64,000 nt of DNA. Origin: Hyphomicrobium sp. (GTDB lineage: Bacteria > Pseudomonadota > Alphaproteobacteria > Rhizobiales > Hyphomicrobiaceae). Every line of letters starts with the position of its first letter. Within the stretch, counting starts at the first letter, position 1. The DNA lies in the NCBI GenBank assembly GCA_003987725.1, contig RXJH01000008.1, positions 1 to 64,000 of the forward strand, given 5' to 3'. Both the position numbers and the translations under genes were made by a program. Shown piece by piece: positions 18,787 through 27,955 of the stretch. The notes under the pieces were generated by a model. That model did no database searches. It saw nothing but the letters and a program-made list of their open reading frames with translations, and was not told the DNA's origin.

Positions 18787-19263
18787 TCAAGCCCCCGCGC
18801 CGAAAGGCCAGAAGCGGCTGCCCGAGCCGGCCGCAGTCTTGCCTGGGCCGCTCGGCGTATCGCTTTGAATGACCGGCTGGCCAGGCAGCCAACTCTCGAA
18901 GAAGCGCCGTTCGCACTCGGCGATCGAGCGTCCATTGACGACGCCGAGCATTTGCCAGCCCTTTTGATCGAGCATCCAGCGCCTGAGCGTCGAAATCTCG
19001 AAACCGAGATAGAGATTGATCATGAAAACGATCAGGCTGATCCAGCTCGGATCAACCTTCAGCGCTGTCAGCACGTAACCGAGAAGGCCAACGCCCGCGA
19101 GATACGCGATGGCCATCAGCCAGAGCCCATGGGCGATGAACCCGAGCGGCGGGAAGATCGCCGTCAGCCAGGAAAAACCGTCCTTCACGAACGCAAGCTC
19201 CACGGCGCGGTCAACGCGATCGGAGTCGGAAACAGGGGGTTCGTGCACGGTATAGGTCGCCAC
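18787..19263 (-). CDS. DUF2628 domain membrane protein
   Basis: A 158-residue protein of the DUF2628 type: VELAFVKDGFSWLTAIFPPLGFIAHGLW opens with a cytosolic strand and the first helix, followed by two further hydrophobic helices (LAGVGLLGYVL, LIVFMINLYLGFE) and the soluble tail RRWMLDQKGWQMLGVVNG. AAGGAG stands before the GTG at 19263; a TTG at 19290 is the alternative. This family sits between hisB and hisH in many alphaproteobacteria and has no known link to histidine synthesis. Confidence 0.82.
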   Translation of the reverse strand: MATYTVHEPPVSDSDRVDRAVELAFVKDGFSWLTAIFPPLGFIAHGLWLMAIAYLAGVGLLGYVLTALKVDPSWISLIVFMINLYLGFEISTLRRWMLDQKGWQMLGVVNGRSIAECERRFFESWLPGQPVIQSDTPSGPGKTAAGSGSRFWPFGAGA

Positions 19264-19320
19264 GGAACTCAACACTCCTTGATCCTTCAAACGCCGGCTT
19301 TGAAACCGGAAGCCGCGAAA

Positions 19321-19944
19321 TCAGCCCTGCAGCATGCCCTTCGTCGACGGGATGCGCCCCGCCTGCCGCGGGTCGAGAGCAATAGCGGCCCTGAGCGCCC
19401 GCGCCAAACCCTTATAGCAGGTCTCGGCGATATGGTGATTGTTCTCGCCATAAAGGTTTTCGACGTGCAGCGTGATGCCCGCGTTCTGAGCAAAGGCTTG
19501 AAACCACTCGCGAAAGAGCTCGGTGTCCATTTCGCCGACCTTCGGCCGCGAGAACTCCGCCTTCCAGATCAGGAACGGCCGCCCCGAAACGTCGAGCGCA
19601 ACGCGCGTCAGCGTTTCGTCCATCGGCAGATGCACGTCCGCGTAGCGAACGATCCCGGCTTTATCGCCGAGCGCCTTCGCAATCGCCTGCCCGATGACGA
19701 TGCCCGTGTCCTCGGCCGTGTGGTGGAAGTCGATATGTAAATCGCCCTTGGCCCTGAGCGTTATGTCGATCAGCGAATGCCGGGCGAGTTGCTCCAGCAT
19801 ATGATCGAGAAAGCCGATACCCGTCGAAATATCGTATGCGCCCGTCCCGTCGAGATCGACGGTCGCGGAGATCTCCGTCTCCTTGGTCTTGCGCGTAATC
19901 GAGGCCTGCCGCTGCTTCACGTGAATCTCTCCGACGCCCGCCAT
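19321..19944 (-). CDS. hisB: Imidazoleglycerol-phosphate dehydratase
   Basis: A manganese enzyme converting imidazole glycerol phosphate to imidazole acetol phosphate in histidine synthesis. It has 207 residues and is the monofunctional type without the phosphatase domain. The metal-binding blocks [30 protein letters not shown] and the later [17 protein letters not shown] are intact. It is the first gene of the hisB-DUF2628-hisH run and is divergent from hslV, an order shared with many Rhizobiales. Confidence 0.97.
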   Translation of the reverse strand: MAGVGEIHVKQRQASITRKTKETEISATVDLDGTGAYDISTGIGFLDHMLEQLARHSLIDITLRAKGDLHIDFHHTAEDTGIVIGQAIAKALGDKAGIVRYADVHLPMDETLTRVALDVSGRPFLIWKAEFSRPKVGEMDTELFREWFQAFAQNAGITLHVENLYGENNHHIAETCYKGLARALRAAIALDPRQAGRIPSTKGMLQG

Positions 19945-19958
19945 ATCTTCCCACTTTA

Positions 19959-19995
19959 CCCCGGCGGCCGGCTCTCCGGAGGAGAGTCGCCGGGG
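19959..19995. other. Strong hairpin between hisB and hslV
   Basis: CCCCGGCG at 19959-19966 pairs with CGCCGGGG at 19988-19995, and CTCTCC pairs with GGAGAG inside it around a 3-base loop. The element lies 14 bases upstream of the hisB start, so on the minus strand it would be in the hisB leader, close enough to affect initiation. No T-run follows on either strand. Confidence 0.55.
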
Positions 19996-20149
19996 TCAAC
20001 AAGGACTTTTCCGCCTGCTTGCCGGACGCATGCGAGAGCGTTTATCAGCTTGTTGCCCGCCGGGCCAAGGGTAGCCAACCGGCCCCGTGGCCGCAGGTAG
20101 CCGCCTTCCCTTGCATCCTGCCTGCAAAAGCTTAACTGACGCGATACAA

Positions 20150-20722
20150 ATGACCCAACAGAGCCCAAATGCTGGCGATTCGTCGTGGCACGCCACCACA
20201 ATACTCACCGTCCGCAAGGACGGCCGGGTTGTAGTTGCCGGCGATGGTCAGGTTAGCCTCGGCCAGACGATCATCAAGGCCAACGCCAAGAAGGTTCGCC
20301 GCCTGGGCAAGGGCGATGTGATCGGCGGCTTCGCGGGCGCAACGGCCGACGCCTTCACCCTCTTCGAACGCCTCGAGGCCAAGCTCGAGATGTACCCCGG
20401 CCAACTGACGCGCGCCGCCGTCGAACTTGCCAAGGACTGGCGCACCGACCGCTTTCTCCGCCGCCTCGAAGCCATGATGATCGTCGCGGACGCGTCGACC
20501 ACCCTCGTCCTGACCGGCACCGGCGACGTTCTGGAACCCGAAAATGCCATTGCGGGCATCGGTTCGGGTGGCAATTACGCGCTCGCCGCTGCCCGCGCCC
20601 TTATCGATCAGCCCCTCGACGCCGAGGCCATCGCACGGAAGGCGATGAGCATTGCCGCTGAAATCTGCGTCTATACGAACAAGAACATCGTCGTCGAATC
20701 CCTCGACGCCAAAACGTCCTAG
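20150..20722 (+). CDS. hslV: ATP-dependent protease, proteolytic subunit HslV
   Basis: The threonine peptidase of the HslVU (ClpQY) complex. It has 190 residues. The catalytic Thr follows processing at [12 protein letters not shown] (about residue 15), and [22 protein letters not shown] and [17 protein letters not shown] are family marks. ATG 20150 has no good ribosome site. A possible heat-shock-like -35 (CTTGCAT near 20111) and -10 (CTTAACT near 20131) stand just upstream; I hold this only loosely. hslU is separated from it by a membrane-protein gene. Confidence 0.95.
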   Translation: MTQQSPNAGDSSWHATTILTVRKDGRVVVAGDGQVSLGQTIIKANAKKVRRLGKGDVIGGFAGATADAFTLFERLEAKLEMYPGQLTRAAVELAKDWRTDRFLRRLEAMMIVADASTTLVLTGTGDVLEPENAIAGIGSGGNYALAAARALIDQPLDAEAIARKAMSIAAEICVYTNKNIVVESLDAKTS

Positions 20723-20740
20723 CGCTCTCGAGAGCAAAAC

Positions 20741-21835
20741 ATGACCAACGGCTCACCCTCTGACGAACTGACAGCCGCCGTCAACGCCGGCGTCATCGAC
20801 GCGGCGCAAGCCGAAAAGCTCAGGGCCATGCGCCAGGGCAAAGGCGTCCCGATCGGCTCCGACGGCGAACCGGCCATTGCCGACGAAGAGCGCTTCCGCT
20901 TCCTGAATGGTTTCAACGACGTCTTCTTGACGATCGGCGTGCTGCTTGTCGCTGGCGCATTCCTCATCGCCAGCTCGACGGCGAGCACCTTTGGCATGAG
21001 CTGGTTCGGCACGCTCGCGCTTGCCGCCGCCACGTTCTGGGTCTTGAGCGAAATTCTTGTCGCGCGCCTGCGCGCCGTGCTGCCAGGAATGGTGCTCTCG
21101 GTGCTGTTCGTAGCCTTCGCCGCGGCAGCCGTCGTCGTTCAATTGCACTGGACGAATTTCGCCTCGTCGAACTGGAGCGCCGATTCCGAATTCGCGTTCT
21201 GGCGAAACCCTTCACTCACGTTCGGAACGCCGGCCCTCATCGCCGCGATCGTCTACTACATTCGCTTCCGCCTGCCCTTCGCGCTCGCCTTGATCGCCTT
21301 CTTTGGCTACGCCGTCGTCAGCAAGGGCCTATTCCAGATTGCGGAGATCGGCCCGTCGTTCGTTGCGTTGGGCTACGGCCTCGCCGTCCTTGCGGTTGCA
21401 CTCGCCTACGATGCCCGCGACCCGAAGCGCCAGACGCGCTTTTCCGATTGCGCCTTCTGGCTGCAGCTCGTGGCGGCACCGCTGATCGTCTCGCCGGTCA
21501 TCCTTTTGATCAAAGGCACGACGATTGGCGGCGCAACCTCCGCGGCCATCGTGGCGACGGTTTTCTTCCTCGCCCTTTTCGCACTCGCCATTGATCGGCG
21601 CGCACTGCTCGTTTCCTCGCTCGTCTATTTCACGGTCGCGGTCTACGATTTGCTGAACGGCGGCACGCTTCTGACAGGCGGCGAAGGAAGCTCGTCCTCG
21701 TTCGTGCTGACGCTCGGCGTCGTCGGCGCATTTGTGCTGTTTCTGGGCGTGTTCTGGCATCCCATCAGAAACCGCATGCTGCCGGGCCTGCAGAAAACGT
21801 TTTTAGCTCCCTATCTTCCTGAATCGAGACAATGA
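20741..21835 (+). CDS. Polytopic membrane protein between hslV and hslU
   Basis: A 364-residue protein with a soluble N-terminal part (about 1-60, [20 protein letters not shown] resembling the start of DUF2157-type proteins) and roughly ten hydrophobic helices from residue 65 onward. I do not recognise a specific family. It starts 18 bases after hslV, and its TGA overlaps the hslU ATG (ATGA), so it is probably translated in step with hslU. This suggests an envelope- or stress-related membrane partner, but that is inference from position only. Confidence 0.8.
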   Translation: MTNGSPSDELTAAVNAGVIDAAQAEKLRAMRQGKGVPIGSDGEPAIADEERFRFLNGFNDVFLTIGVLLVAGAFLIASSTASTFGMSWFGTLALAAATFWVLSEILVARLRAVLPGMVLSVLFVAFAAAAVVVQLHWTNFASSNWSADSEFAFWRNPSLTFGTPALIAAIVYYIRFRLPFALALIAFFGYAVVSKGLFQIAEIGPSFVALGYGLAVLAVALAYDARDPKRQTRFSDCAFWLQLVAAPLIVSPVILLIKGTTIGGATSAAIVATVFFLALFALAIDRRALLVSSLVYFTVAVYDLLNGGTLLTGGEGSSSSFVLTLGVVGAFVLFLGVFWHPIRNRMLPGLQKTFLAPYLPESRQ

Positions 21836-23136
21836 CGAATTTTTCACCGCGCGAAATCGTATCCGAACTCGACCGCTATATCGTCGGCCAAGGCGACGCC
21901 AAACGCGCCGTCGCCATCGCTCTGCGCAATCGCTGGCGCCGTCAGCAGCTGACCGGCGAGCTTCGCGATGAAGTTCTGCCGAAGAACATTTTGATGATCG
22001 GCCCGACCGGCGTCGGCAAAACGGAAATCTCGCGCCGCCTGGCGAAACTTGCCGGTGCCCCGTTCCTCAAGGTCGAGGCGACGAAGTTCACCGAGGTCGG
22101 TTACGTCGGCCGCGACGTCGACAGTATCGTGCGCGATCTCGTCGAGGTCGGCATCGCTCTCGTCAAGGAAGCGAAGCGCCTTGGCGTGCGCGCAAAAGCC
22201 GAGAAAGCCGCGGAAGAGCGCGTGCTCGATGCGCTCGTCGGCTCCGGCGCGTCACCCGCAACGCGCGACAGCTTCCGCAAGCGCCTCCGCAACAACGAAC
22301 TGAACGACAAAGAGATCGACATCCTCGTCGCCGATACGTCCTCGCCCATTCCCTCCTTCGACATGCCGGGCGGCACGATGGCGACGATCAACATCGGCGA
22401 GATGCTGGGCAAGGCGCTCGGGCAGCGCACGAAGCCCCGGCGTGTCACCGTCAAGGATAGCTTCGATATCCTGATTGCCGAAGAAAGCGACAAGCTGATC
22501 GATAGCGATCAGATTACCGGTGAAGCGATTGCCGCCGTCGAAAACAACGGCATCGTCTTCCTCGACGAGATCGACAAGATTTCATCGAGAGGCGATGGTG
22601 TGCGCGGCGGCGCCGACGTCTCGCGCGAAGGCGTGCAGCGCGATCTGCTCCCATTGATCGAAGGCACGACGGTCGCGACGAAGTACGGCCCGGTGAAGAC
22701 CGACCATATCCTGTTCATCGCCTCAGGCGCGTTCCACGTCTCGAAGCCCTCCGATCTCTTACCGGAGCTGCAAGGGCGCTTGCCGATCCGCGTCGAGCTC
22801 AACGCTTTGACGCGGGAGGACATGAAGCGCATCTTGACCGAGCCGCAGGTGAGCCTCATCCGCCAATCGGTCGCTCTGCTCCAGACCGAAGGCGTCACGC
22901 TCGAATTCAAGCCGGACGCCATCGACGCCATTGCCGACGCCGCCGTCGAAGTGAATTCGACTGTCGAGAACATCGGCGCGCGCCGCCTGCAAACGGTGCT
23001 CGAACGTGTGCTCGACGACGTGTCGTTCGAAGCCGCCGACCGCGGCGTGCAAACCGTGCTCATCGACGGTCCTTACGTCAGCGAGCGCGTGGGCTCGCTG
23101 TCGAAAAACGCCGATCTGAGCCGGTTTATTCTTTAG
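21832..23136 (+). CDS. hslU: ATP-dependent protease, ATPase subunit HslU
   Basis: The AAA+ unfoldase that feeds HslV. It has 434 residues. The start [21 protein letters not shown], Walker [16 protein letters not shown] (near 60), Walker [10 protein letters not shown] (near 245) and sensor-region [18 protein letters not shown] are present, and the protein ends with the HslU-type SRFIL tail that inserts into HslV. Its ATG overlaps the stop of the membrane-protein gene. A dispersed repeat follows nine bases after the stop. Confidence 0.97.
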   Translation: MTNFSPREIVSELDRYIVGQGDAKRAVAIALRNRWRRQQLTGELRDEVLPKNILMIGPTGVGKTEISRRLAKLAGAPFLKVEATKFTEVGYVGRDVDSIVRDLVEVGIALVKEAKRLGVRAKAEKAAEERVLDALVGSGASPATRDSFRKRLRNNELNDKEIDILVADTSSPIPSFDMPGGTMATINIGEMLGKALGQRTKPRRVTVKDSFDILIAEESDKLIDSDQITGEAIAAVENNGIVFLDEIDKISSRGDGVRGGADVSREGVQRDLLPLIEGTTVATKYGPVKTDHILFIASGAFHVSKPSDLLPELQGRLPIRVELNALTREDMKRILTEPQVSLIRQSVALLQTEGVTLEFKPDAIDAIADAAVEVNSTVENIGARRLQTVLERVLDDVSFEAADRGVQTVLIDGPYVSERVGSLSKNADLSRFIL

Positions 23137-23144
23137 CGTTCTTT

Positions 23145-23275
23145 GTCCTCGGTCGAGCGGAAGCGAAGACCGGGGATCCAGCGTTAAGCTTGTCGAAGAC
23201 ACGATATTGAGCCTACGGCGCCCTTTGCGCTGGATCCCCGAACGTCCTCGCACGGCTCGCCCGTTCGAGGATGAC
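23145..23275. repeat. Dispersed inverted-repeat element, copy 1
   Basis: The element opens GTCCTCGG, carries CGGGGATCCAGCGTT and TCGAAGAC, then GCGCTGGATCCCCG, and closes with CGAGGATGAC. The two GGATCC blocks are inverted to each other, as are the outer GTCCTC/GAGGATGAC ends. A clearly related copy lies at 49203-49345, with the shared words in the same order. Both sit directly after a gene end (hslU here, leuB there). Confidence 0.65.
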
Positions 23276-23366
23276 GACGTGAACTGGCGCGGCATCCGGG
23301 ACCTGTTCACCCGGGCCGAACGCCTGTAAAAGGGCTTTTTCCGAACCGAAAGCCTGTGTTTTCGCT

Positions 23367-24560
23367 ATGACCGCCGCGCCCTTGATCAAGATCGACGCCG
23401 ACCAGCCCGCCGCGAAGCTCTCGCTCGCGGGCTTGACGCGTGACCGCTTGAAAGTCGCGCTCGCGGCGGCAGGCGTCCCCGAAAAGCAGCTGCGCATGCG
23501 CGTCGGCCAGCTCTGGAGCTGGATCTACGTACGCGGCGTCACCCGCTTCGAAGACATGACGGACGTATCGAAGGATCTGCGCCGCCAGCTCGAAGAGCTG
23601 TACACGCTGGATCGTCCCGAGATTGTCTCCGAGCAGATCTCCGTTGACGGCACGCGCAAATGGCTCCTCCGGCTTCCCAAGCGCGGCCACGAAGCCCGCG
23701 CACCCGAAATCGAAACGGTCTACATTCCCGAAAGCGACCGCGGCACGCTCTGCATCTCGAGCCAGGTCGGCTGCACGCTGAATTGCTCGTTCTGCCACAC
23801 CGGCACGCAGAAGCTCGTTCGCAATCTCGAAACGGAGGAAATCGTCGGCCAGATCATGCTGGCCCGCGACCGCATCGGCGATTGGCCAGGCGCAAAAGGC
23901 CCGGACGATGGCCGCCTCCTTCCCCAAAGCGAGCGCAAGATCACGAACGTCGTGCTGATGGGCATGGGCGAGCCGCTCTATAATTTCGACAATGTCAAAG
24001 GCGCGATGGAGATCGCCTCCGACGGCGACGGCCTGTCGCTCTCCAAGCGGCGCATCACGCTCTCGACCTCGGGCGTGGTACCGGAAATCCCGCGTTGGGG
24101 CGAAGAAGCCGACACCATGCTCGCCATCTCGCTGCACGCGACGAACGACGCGTTGCGCGACGAGCTGGTACCGCTCAATCGCAAATATCCGATCGCCGAG
24201 CTGATGGAGGCCTGCCGCAATTACCCGGGGCTTTCGAACGCGCGGCGCATCACGTTCGAATACGTCATGCTGAAGGGCGTCAACGACAGCCTCGCCGAAG
24301 CCCGGGCACTCGTCCGGCTGCTCTCCGGAATTCCAGCCAAAATCAACTTAATTCCGTTCAATCCCTGGCCGAACACCCGCTACGAGTGTTCCGATTGGGA
24401 GACGATCGAGCGATTTGCTGATGTCGTAAATCGCGCCGGCTACGCGAGCCCCGTCCGCACGCCCCGTGGCCGCGATATTCTTGCGGCCTGCGGGCAACTT
24501 AGGTCGGAAAGCCTGAAGCTCTCGGCGAGTGCCCGAAACGCCCTTTCGCAAGGCGGCTGA
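23367..24560 (+). CDS. rlmN: 23S rRNA/tRNA (adenine-C2) methyltransferase
   Basis: A radical SAM enzyme that methylates A2503 of 23S rRNA and A37 of some tRNAs. It has 397 residues. The cluster motif is CTLNCSFC (near residue 138), the SAM-contact segment is [15 protein letters not shown], and the second catalytic Cys is in ILAACGQLR near the C-terminus. The N-terminal accessory domain has [22 protein letters not shown], as usual. It stands alone after the repeat that follows hslU. Confidence 0.96.
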   Translation: MTAAPLIKIDADQPAAKLSLAGLTRDRLKVALAAAGVPEKQLRMRVGQLWSWIYVRGVTRFEDMTDVSKDLRRQLEELYTLDRPEIVSEQISVDGTRKWLLRLPKRGHEARAPEIETVYIPESDRGTLCISSQVGCTLNCSFCHTGTQKLVRNLETEEIVGQIMLARDRIGDWPGAKGPDDGRLLPQSERKITNVVLMGMGEPLYNFDNVKGAMEIASDGDGLSLSKRRITLSTSGVVPEIPRWGEEADTMLAISLHATNDALRDELVPLNRKYPIAELMEACRNYPGLSNARRITFEYVMLKGVNDSLAEARALVRLLSGIPAKINLIPFNPWPNTRYECSDWETIERFADVVNRAGYASPVRTPRGRDILAACGQLRSESLKLSASARNALSQGG

Positions 24561-24661
24561 TCCGCCCTGACGCGTTGTCCTGCCGTTATTCCTGCTTGAG
24601 CAGTGGACACCCGCTTATATACATTGCGCACGGGATGGGACGTTGGGGGACGGGGATCGTC

Positions 24662-25345
24662 GTGCGAAGGTTTCTCAGCACACTTGCGCGGGTGTTGTTC
24701 GGCTTCGTGCTCGCGAGCTTGGCTGCGGGCCTTGTCACCGTTCTCTTCGTCACGACGCCGGTCGAGGTGCTGAACGAGCCCTTTGAGCGCCTGCCGAAAA
24801 CCGCCAGCGAAACGTTCGATCTCGCATTACTCGCCGCGACCCATCTCGGAATTTTTGCATCGGTTTTCGTAATCATCGTCGCGCTGTTGAGCGAGGTCTT
24901 CTCGGTCCGCTCGCTGACGTTCTATCTGTTTGCGGGCGTTGCCATCGCGATGCTGGGCTTCACGGCCCAATATCAGAGCGAAGTTACCGGCCAGCCGACG
25001 ATCTTGAACAACTACGCCATCAAGGCATTCCTCACGATCGGCTTTTTCGGCGGCTTCTTCTATTGGCTCGCCGCCGGCCAGTTCGCGGGCCGGCCTTACG
25101 GTTGGGGACGGGCAGTGACCGCGGAGCCGCTTCCAGTCGAGGCCGTGCCACCGGCACGCGAAGCGGAGAACGACGCCGAAGTCGTCATCACGAGGCCGCC
25201 GGTGGCGATCGAGCAGGCGCGACCCCGCAAGCCGCTCCTGCAGCGCCTGAAGTTCTCGAGGCGAAGTGTCACCCAGGATCCGGCCGCAGATTCGGCGACC
25301 CGCGAACCGTCCGGCACGCCAGAAGACACCTCACGGAACAGCTAG
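24662..25345 (+). CDS. Four-helix membrane protein, uncharacterised
   Basis: A 227-residue protein with four hydrophobic segments (about 8-32, 52-78, 85-105, 120-145) and a long cytosolic tail with charged and Pro-rich stretches (ARPRKPLLQRLKFSRR...). I do not recognise the family. I chose GTG 24662 (VRRFLSTLARVLFGFVLASL) behind a GGGGA site; ATG 24635 is the alternative start. It lies 101 bases after rlmN in the same direction. Confidence 0.6.
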   Translation: MRRFLSTLARVLFGFVLASLAAGLVTVLFVTTPVEVLNEPFERLPKTASETFDLALLAATHLGIFASVFVIIVALLSEVFSVRSLTFYLFAGVAIAMLGFTAQYQSEVTGQPTILNNYAIKAFLTIGFFGGFFYWLAAGQFAGRPYGWGRAVTAEPLPVEAVPPAREAENDAEVVITRPPVAIEQARPRKPLLQRLKFSRRSVTQDPAADSATREPSGTPEDTSRNS

Positions 25346-25495
25346 GTCAAAGTTTCGACAATCCCCCCAAGACCGCCGCGGGCAACCTCCATCCTCGCGA
25401 ATTGTTGATTAACCAAACCTGCGGCAGAAGAGCTTCATCGTTGCTGCGTTGCAGCATCCCTGCTACGGTTCTGACGAGCTTTAGGGATAGGTCAA

Positions 25496-26074
25496 TTGTT
25501 CGATTGCGCCCTGCATTTCCGCTTTCTGCAGAAAGCGACGGAAGCCATGTTCGAGATGGGACAAGCATCTTTCGCGGCAGCATTGGCCTGCCAGAAGCGC
25601 TTGCTTGACGAAATGGCGCCTGTCGAGCCGAAATCTCCCGAACCGCCGGCGTGGTCGGCCTGGTTCGGCGACTGGACGCCCGTGGCCCGGACACCCCCAC
25701 CTGTTCAAACGGAAATCATGCAGGCATGGCTTGCCATGGCGAACGCTTCGCTCGCCTACTGGCCGGGAGCTCAGCAATCCGTTGCGGCGTCTCGCGTCTT
25801 TCCGGGCGGCGATGCATTTTGGCCGGCGTCGGTGCCGTCGTTCTGGGGCAATGCGCCGTGGGCGCTGTATCAGGGACCGATGATGGCGATGATGCTGTCC
25901 TACGGCATCCCCTACGCGGTCGCCGCGCCGACGGCACGTGCCAGCACGTCAGCTATGGACGCGGCCGATGCCGCATGCACGCAGTGGCGGCTGGTGTTTG
26001 GAGACGCTGAAGGCCGCCGCGCCTTGGATCGTCATTTCGCGCCGCGGCCGCCGTGGTCGACCTATCTCCACTGA
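25496..26074 (+). CDS. Hypothetical protein with a phasin-like start
   Basis: A 192-residue protein rich in Ala, Pro and Trp. The segment MFEMGQASFAAALACQKRLLDEM (from residue 18) has the amphipathic look of phasin-type helices that bind polyester granules, but the resemblance is weak. Ten Trp residues and the motif MMAMMLSYGIPYAVA in the second half are unusual. The start is uncertain: TTG 25496 follows AGGGATAGG, while ATG 25547 gives a shorter protein. No signal peptide is seen. The gene converges with the secreted Ala/Pro-rich protein gene. Confidence 0.55.
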   Translation: MFDCALHFRFLQKATEAMFEMGQASFAAALACQKRLLDEMAPVEPKSPEPPAWSAWFGDWTPVARTPPPVQTEIMQAWLAMANASLAYWPGAQQSVAASRVFPGGDAFWPASVPSFWGNAPWALYQGPMMAMMLSYGIPYAVAAPTARASTSAMDAADAACTQWRLVFGDAEGRRALDRHFAPRPPWSTYLH

Positions 26075-26147
26075 GATGACCGCACCAGTAGAGTCGAGCC
26101 GGCAGCCTTCCAGTTGAAGGCGCCTCAGCCCGTTCGCTGACGCCCGC

Positions 26148-26978
26148 TTATTGCGGATCCGGCTCCGCAGCCGATCCAGCAGCGGAAGCCGGCGCTGCAT
26201 CCTGCGCAGGCGGCGGCGCAGTGGCTTCAACGGTTTCGGGCTTCGGTTTCGGCGTCTTTTTGACGGCTGCGGTCTTTGTCTTCTTGGCGGGCTTGGTTGC
26301 ATCGGCGGCCGGTGGTGTCGCCGCTGCGGCGCCCTCGGCAGGAGGTGTCGCTGCCGCCGCGCCATTCGTCGCCCAAGGCAAGACTTCCGGCGTCGTGCCC
26401 TTGGCCGCCGCTTTGGCTTTGCCCTTCGCTTCTTCCTTTTTCAGCATGGCGAGCGAACGGCAACGGGCCTTCGTCGCTTTGCCCGCGTCGTTGGTACCGG
26501 CCGCAACCCAGATGCAGAGACTGTTTCCGCCGCAGGCGTTCTCATCGAGATTGAGGCAAGGCGAAGCAGCTTTTGCGGTCTTCGGCTTTTCGGCAGGCTT
26601 TGCAGCACCATCGGCTGCCACCGGAGCAGCCGGAGCCTCAGTAGCTGCGGGAGCAGCAGCCGAAGCGTCGGCGGCAGGTGCAGCAGCCGCTGCCTTCTTC
26701 TTATGCTTGACCGGAGCAGCCGGCGGCGTCGGCGCAGCCGCATCAGTGCTGCTGTCGGCCGATTTTTGCAGGTGGTCTCCGGGCGTATATGACGGAAGCG
26801 GTGCAGACGCAGGCTGAGGAGCGGGCTGCGCTGGCTGGGCCGCGGGCTCCGCTTGCGCCGGCGGATCGTCCGGCGGGATCGTGACGGTAATTTCTTCAGC
26901 CGCGAGTGGTAGCGCCAGCGCTCCGGCAAGCAAACCTAACCACACGAGATTCCCGACGATGCGAATCGACCTGATCAC
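26148..26978 (-). CDS. Secreted Ala/Pro/Lys-rich protein with one Cys-containing block
   Basis: A 276-residue protein with a signal peptide (about 1-27, ending LPLAAE). Most of the chain is low-complexity Ala/Pro with Lys clusters (HKKKAAAAAPAADA, KPAKKTKTAAVKKT), similar to histone H1-like tails. A single compact block near residues 140-175 (SPCLNLDENACGGNSLCIW... ARCRSLAM) has four Cys and is the only ordered-looking part, perhaps a disulfide microdomain. The function is unknown. An opposite-strand frame (26221-26817) is open only because of the Ala/Pro codons. Confidence 0.65.
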   Translation of the reverse strand: MIRSIRIVGNLVWLGLLAGALALPLAAEEITVTIPPDDPPAQAEPAAQPAQPAPQPASAPLPSYTPGDHLQKSADSSTDAAAPTPPAAPVKHKKKAAAAAPAADASAAAPAATEAPAAPVAADGAAKPAEKPKTAKAASPCLNLDENACGGNSLCIWVAAGTNDAGKATKARCRSLAMLKKEEAKGKAKAAAKGTTPEVLPWATNGAAAATPPAEGAAAATPPAADATKPAKKTKTAAVKKTPKPKPETVEATAPPPAQDAAPASAAGSAAEPDPQ

Positions 26979-27194
26979 GGCCGCTCTCCCCCCGATGAGA
27001 TAAGTTCCCAGGCTTGTATCAGCTGATGCGGGTCAAAAACACCGCAAACACCCTTGCGATGCCTTTTTTATGTTCATGAGTTTGACGCCTTACGGAAACG
27101 GTTAATACGCGGCTTTTGGGCCACAAATAGCGGAAAAGAGTGTACGCTGATCAGGCGTTGATCGCCTTCGAAGCCCTTGAAAATCCGGCCGTGT

Positions 27195-27803
27195 TCAACG
27201 GGGCGCTCTTTTCCGCGCCCACGCCAAAGCCTGCTCCAACCGGTCGTCCCCCCAGAACAGTTCGCCGTCCGGCGTGCTGAAGCTTGGAGCGCCGAATATC
27301 CCGAGCCGCTGCGCCTCCTCCGTATTGGCGCGCAGCTCCGACTTCACCGCCTGATCAGTGCTGAGCCGGCGAACGTCCTCCGCGTCGAGGCCGGCAGTCG
27401 TCAGGCAGTCCGTCAACACGGCGTCATCGGAAATGTCTAAGCCTTTGCCGAACTCAGCCGTGAAAACTGCACGGCTGAAGGCGGCGTCCGCGCCCTGGCT
27501 TCGCGCCGCGATCGCGAGACGTGCAGCCTTCAATCCATTGGCCGGAAACGACGACGGCATCCGGAAGGGAAGTCCGCGCACCGACGCCGTCCGTTCAATG
27601 TCGCGCACCATATAACGGCCCTTCGCCGGGTAAATGTTGAATGGCGAGGTATCCCAGCCCTGCGATTTAAAGATCGGCCCAAGCAGAAACGGCTTCCAAT
27701 CGATGGCCACATCGGCCTCGGCGGCTGTCGCCTCGATCCGCGTCGCGCTCAAATAGGAGTAGGTCGATGCGAACTCGTACCAGAAAACGACGGTCGGCTT
27801 CAT
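27195..27803 (-). CDS. 2-hydroxychromene-2-carboxylate isomerase family protein
   Basis: A 202-residue DsbA-fold, kappa-GST-like protein. The start VVFWYEFASTYSYLSATRIE and the segment WKPFLLGPIFKSQGWDTSPFN are typical of the HCCA isomerase family; the cis-proline loop is GIFGAPSF. Family members isomerise hydroxychromene carboxylates in aromatic degradation using glutathione, but most genome copies have no proven substrate. No aromatic pathway genes are nearby. It is divergent from argG, 152 bases apart. Confidence 0.88.
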   Translation of the reverse strand: MKPTVVFWYEFASTYSYLSATRIEATAAEADVAIDWKPFLLGPIFKSQGWDTSPFNIYPAKGRYMVRDIERTASVRGLPFRMPSSFPANGLKAARLAIAARSQGADAAFSRAVFTAEFGKGLDISDDAVLTDCLTTAGLDAEDVRRLSTDQAVKSELRANTEEAQRLGIFGAPSFSTPDGELFWGDDRLEQALAWARKRAPR

Positions 27804-27955
27804 TGCGCTTCCTCACTGTCATGCCTGCCGTCATAAGAGTTAAGCCCGATTGCGACATGTCGTGATATGGCATCAACCGGACTTGCAGGCAGCGCCGCCG
27901 ACCCTATAGTGCCGCGCGATTTCCACCCATTCAAAATTCGAAAGCCAGATCTCCC

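Noticed and set aside
20105-20140. A sigma-32 promoter before hslV
   Set aside because: A CTTG and a CTTAACT with 17-base spacing are visible, but the transcript would begin only a few bases before the ATG and the -10 is weak, so I did not list it as a feature.
26221-26817. A hydrophobic 198-residue frame opposite the Ala/Pro-rich secreted protein
   Set aside because: Its Ala/Gly/Val content arises from complementing Ala/Pro codons; the minus-strand frame has a signal peptide and a Cys block.
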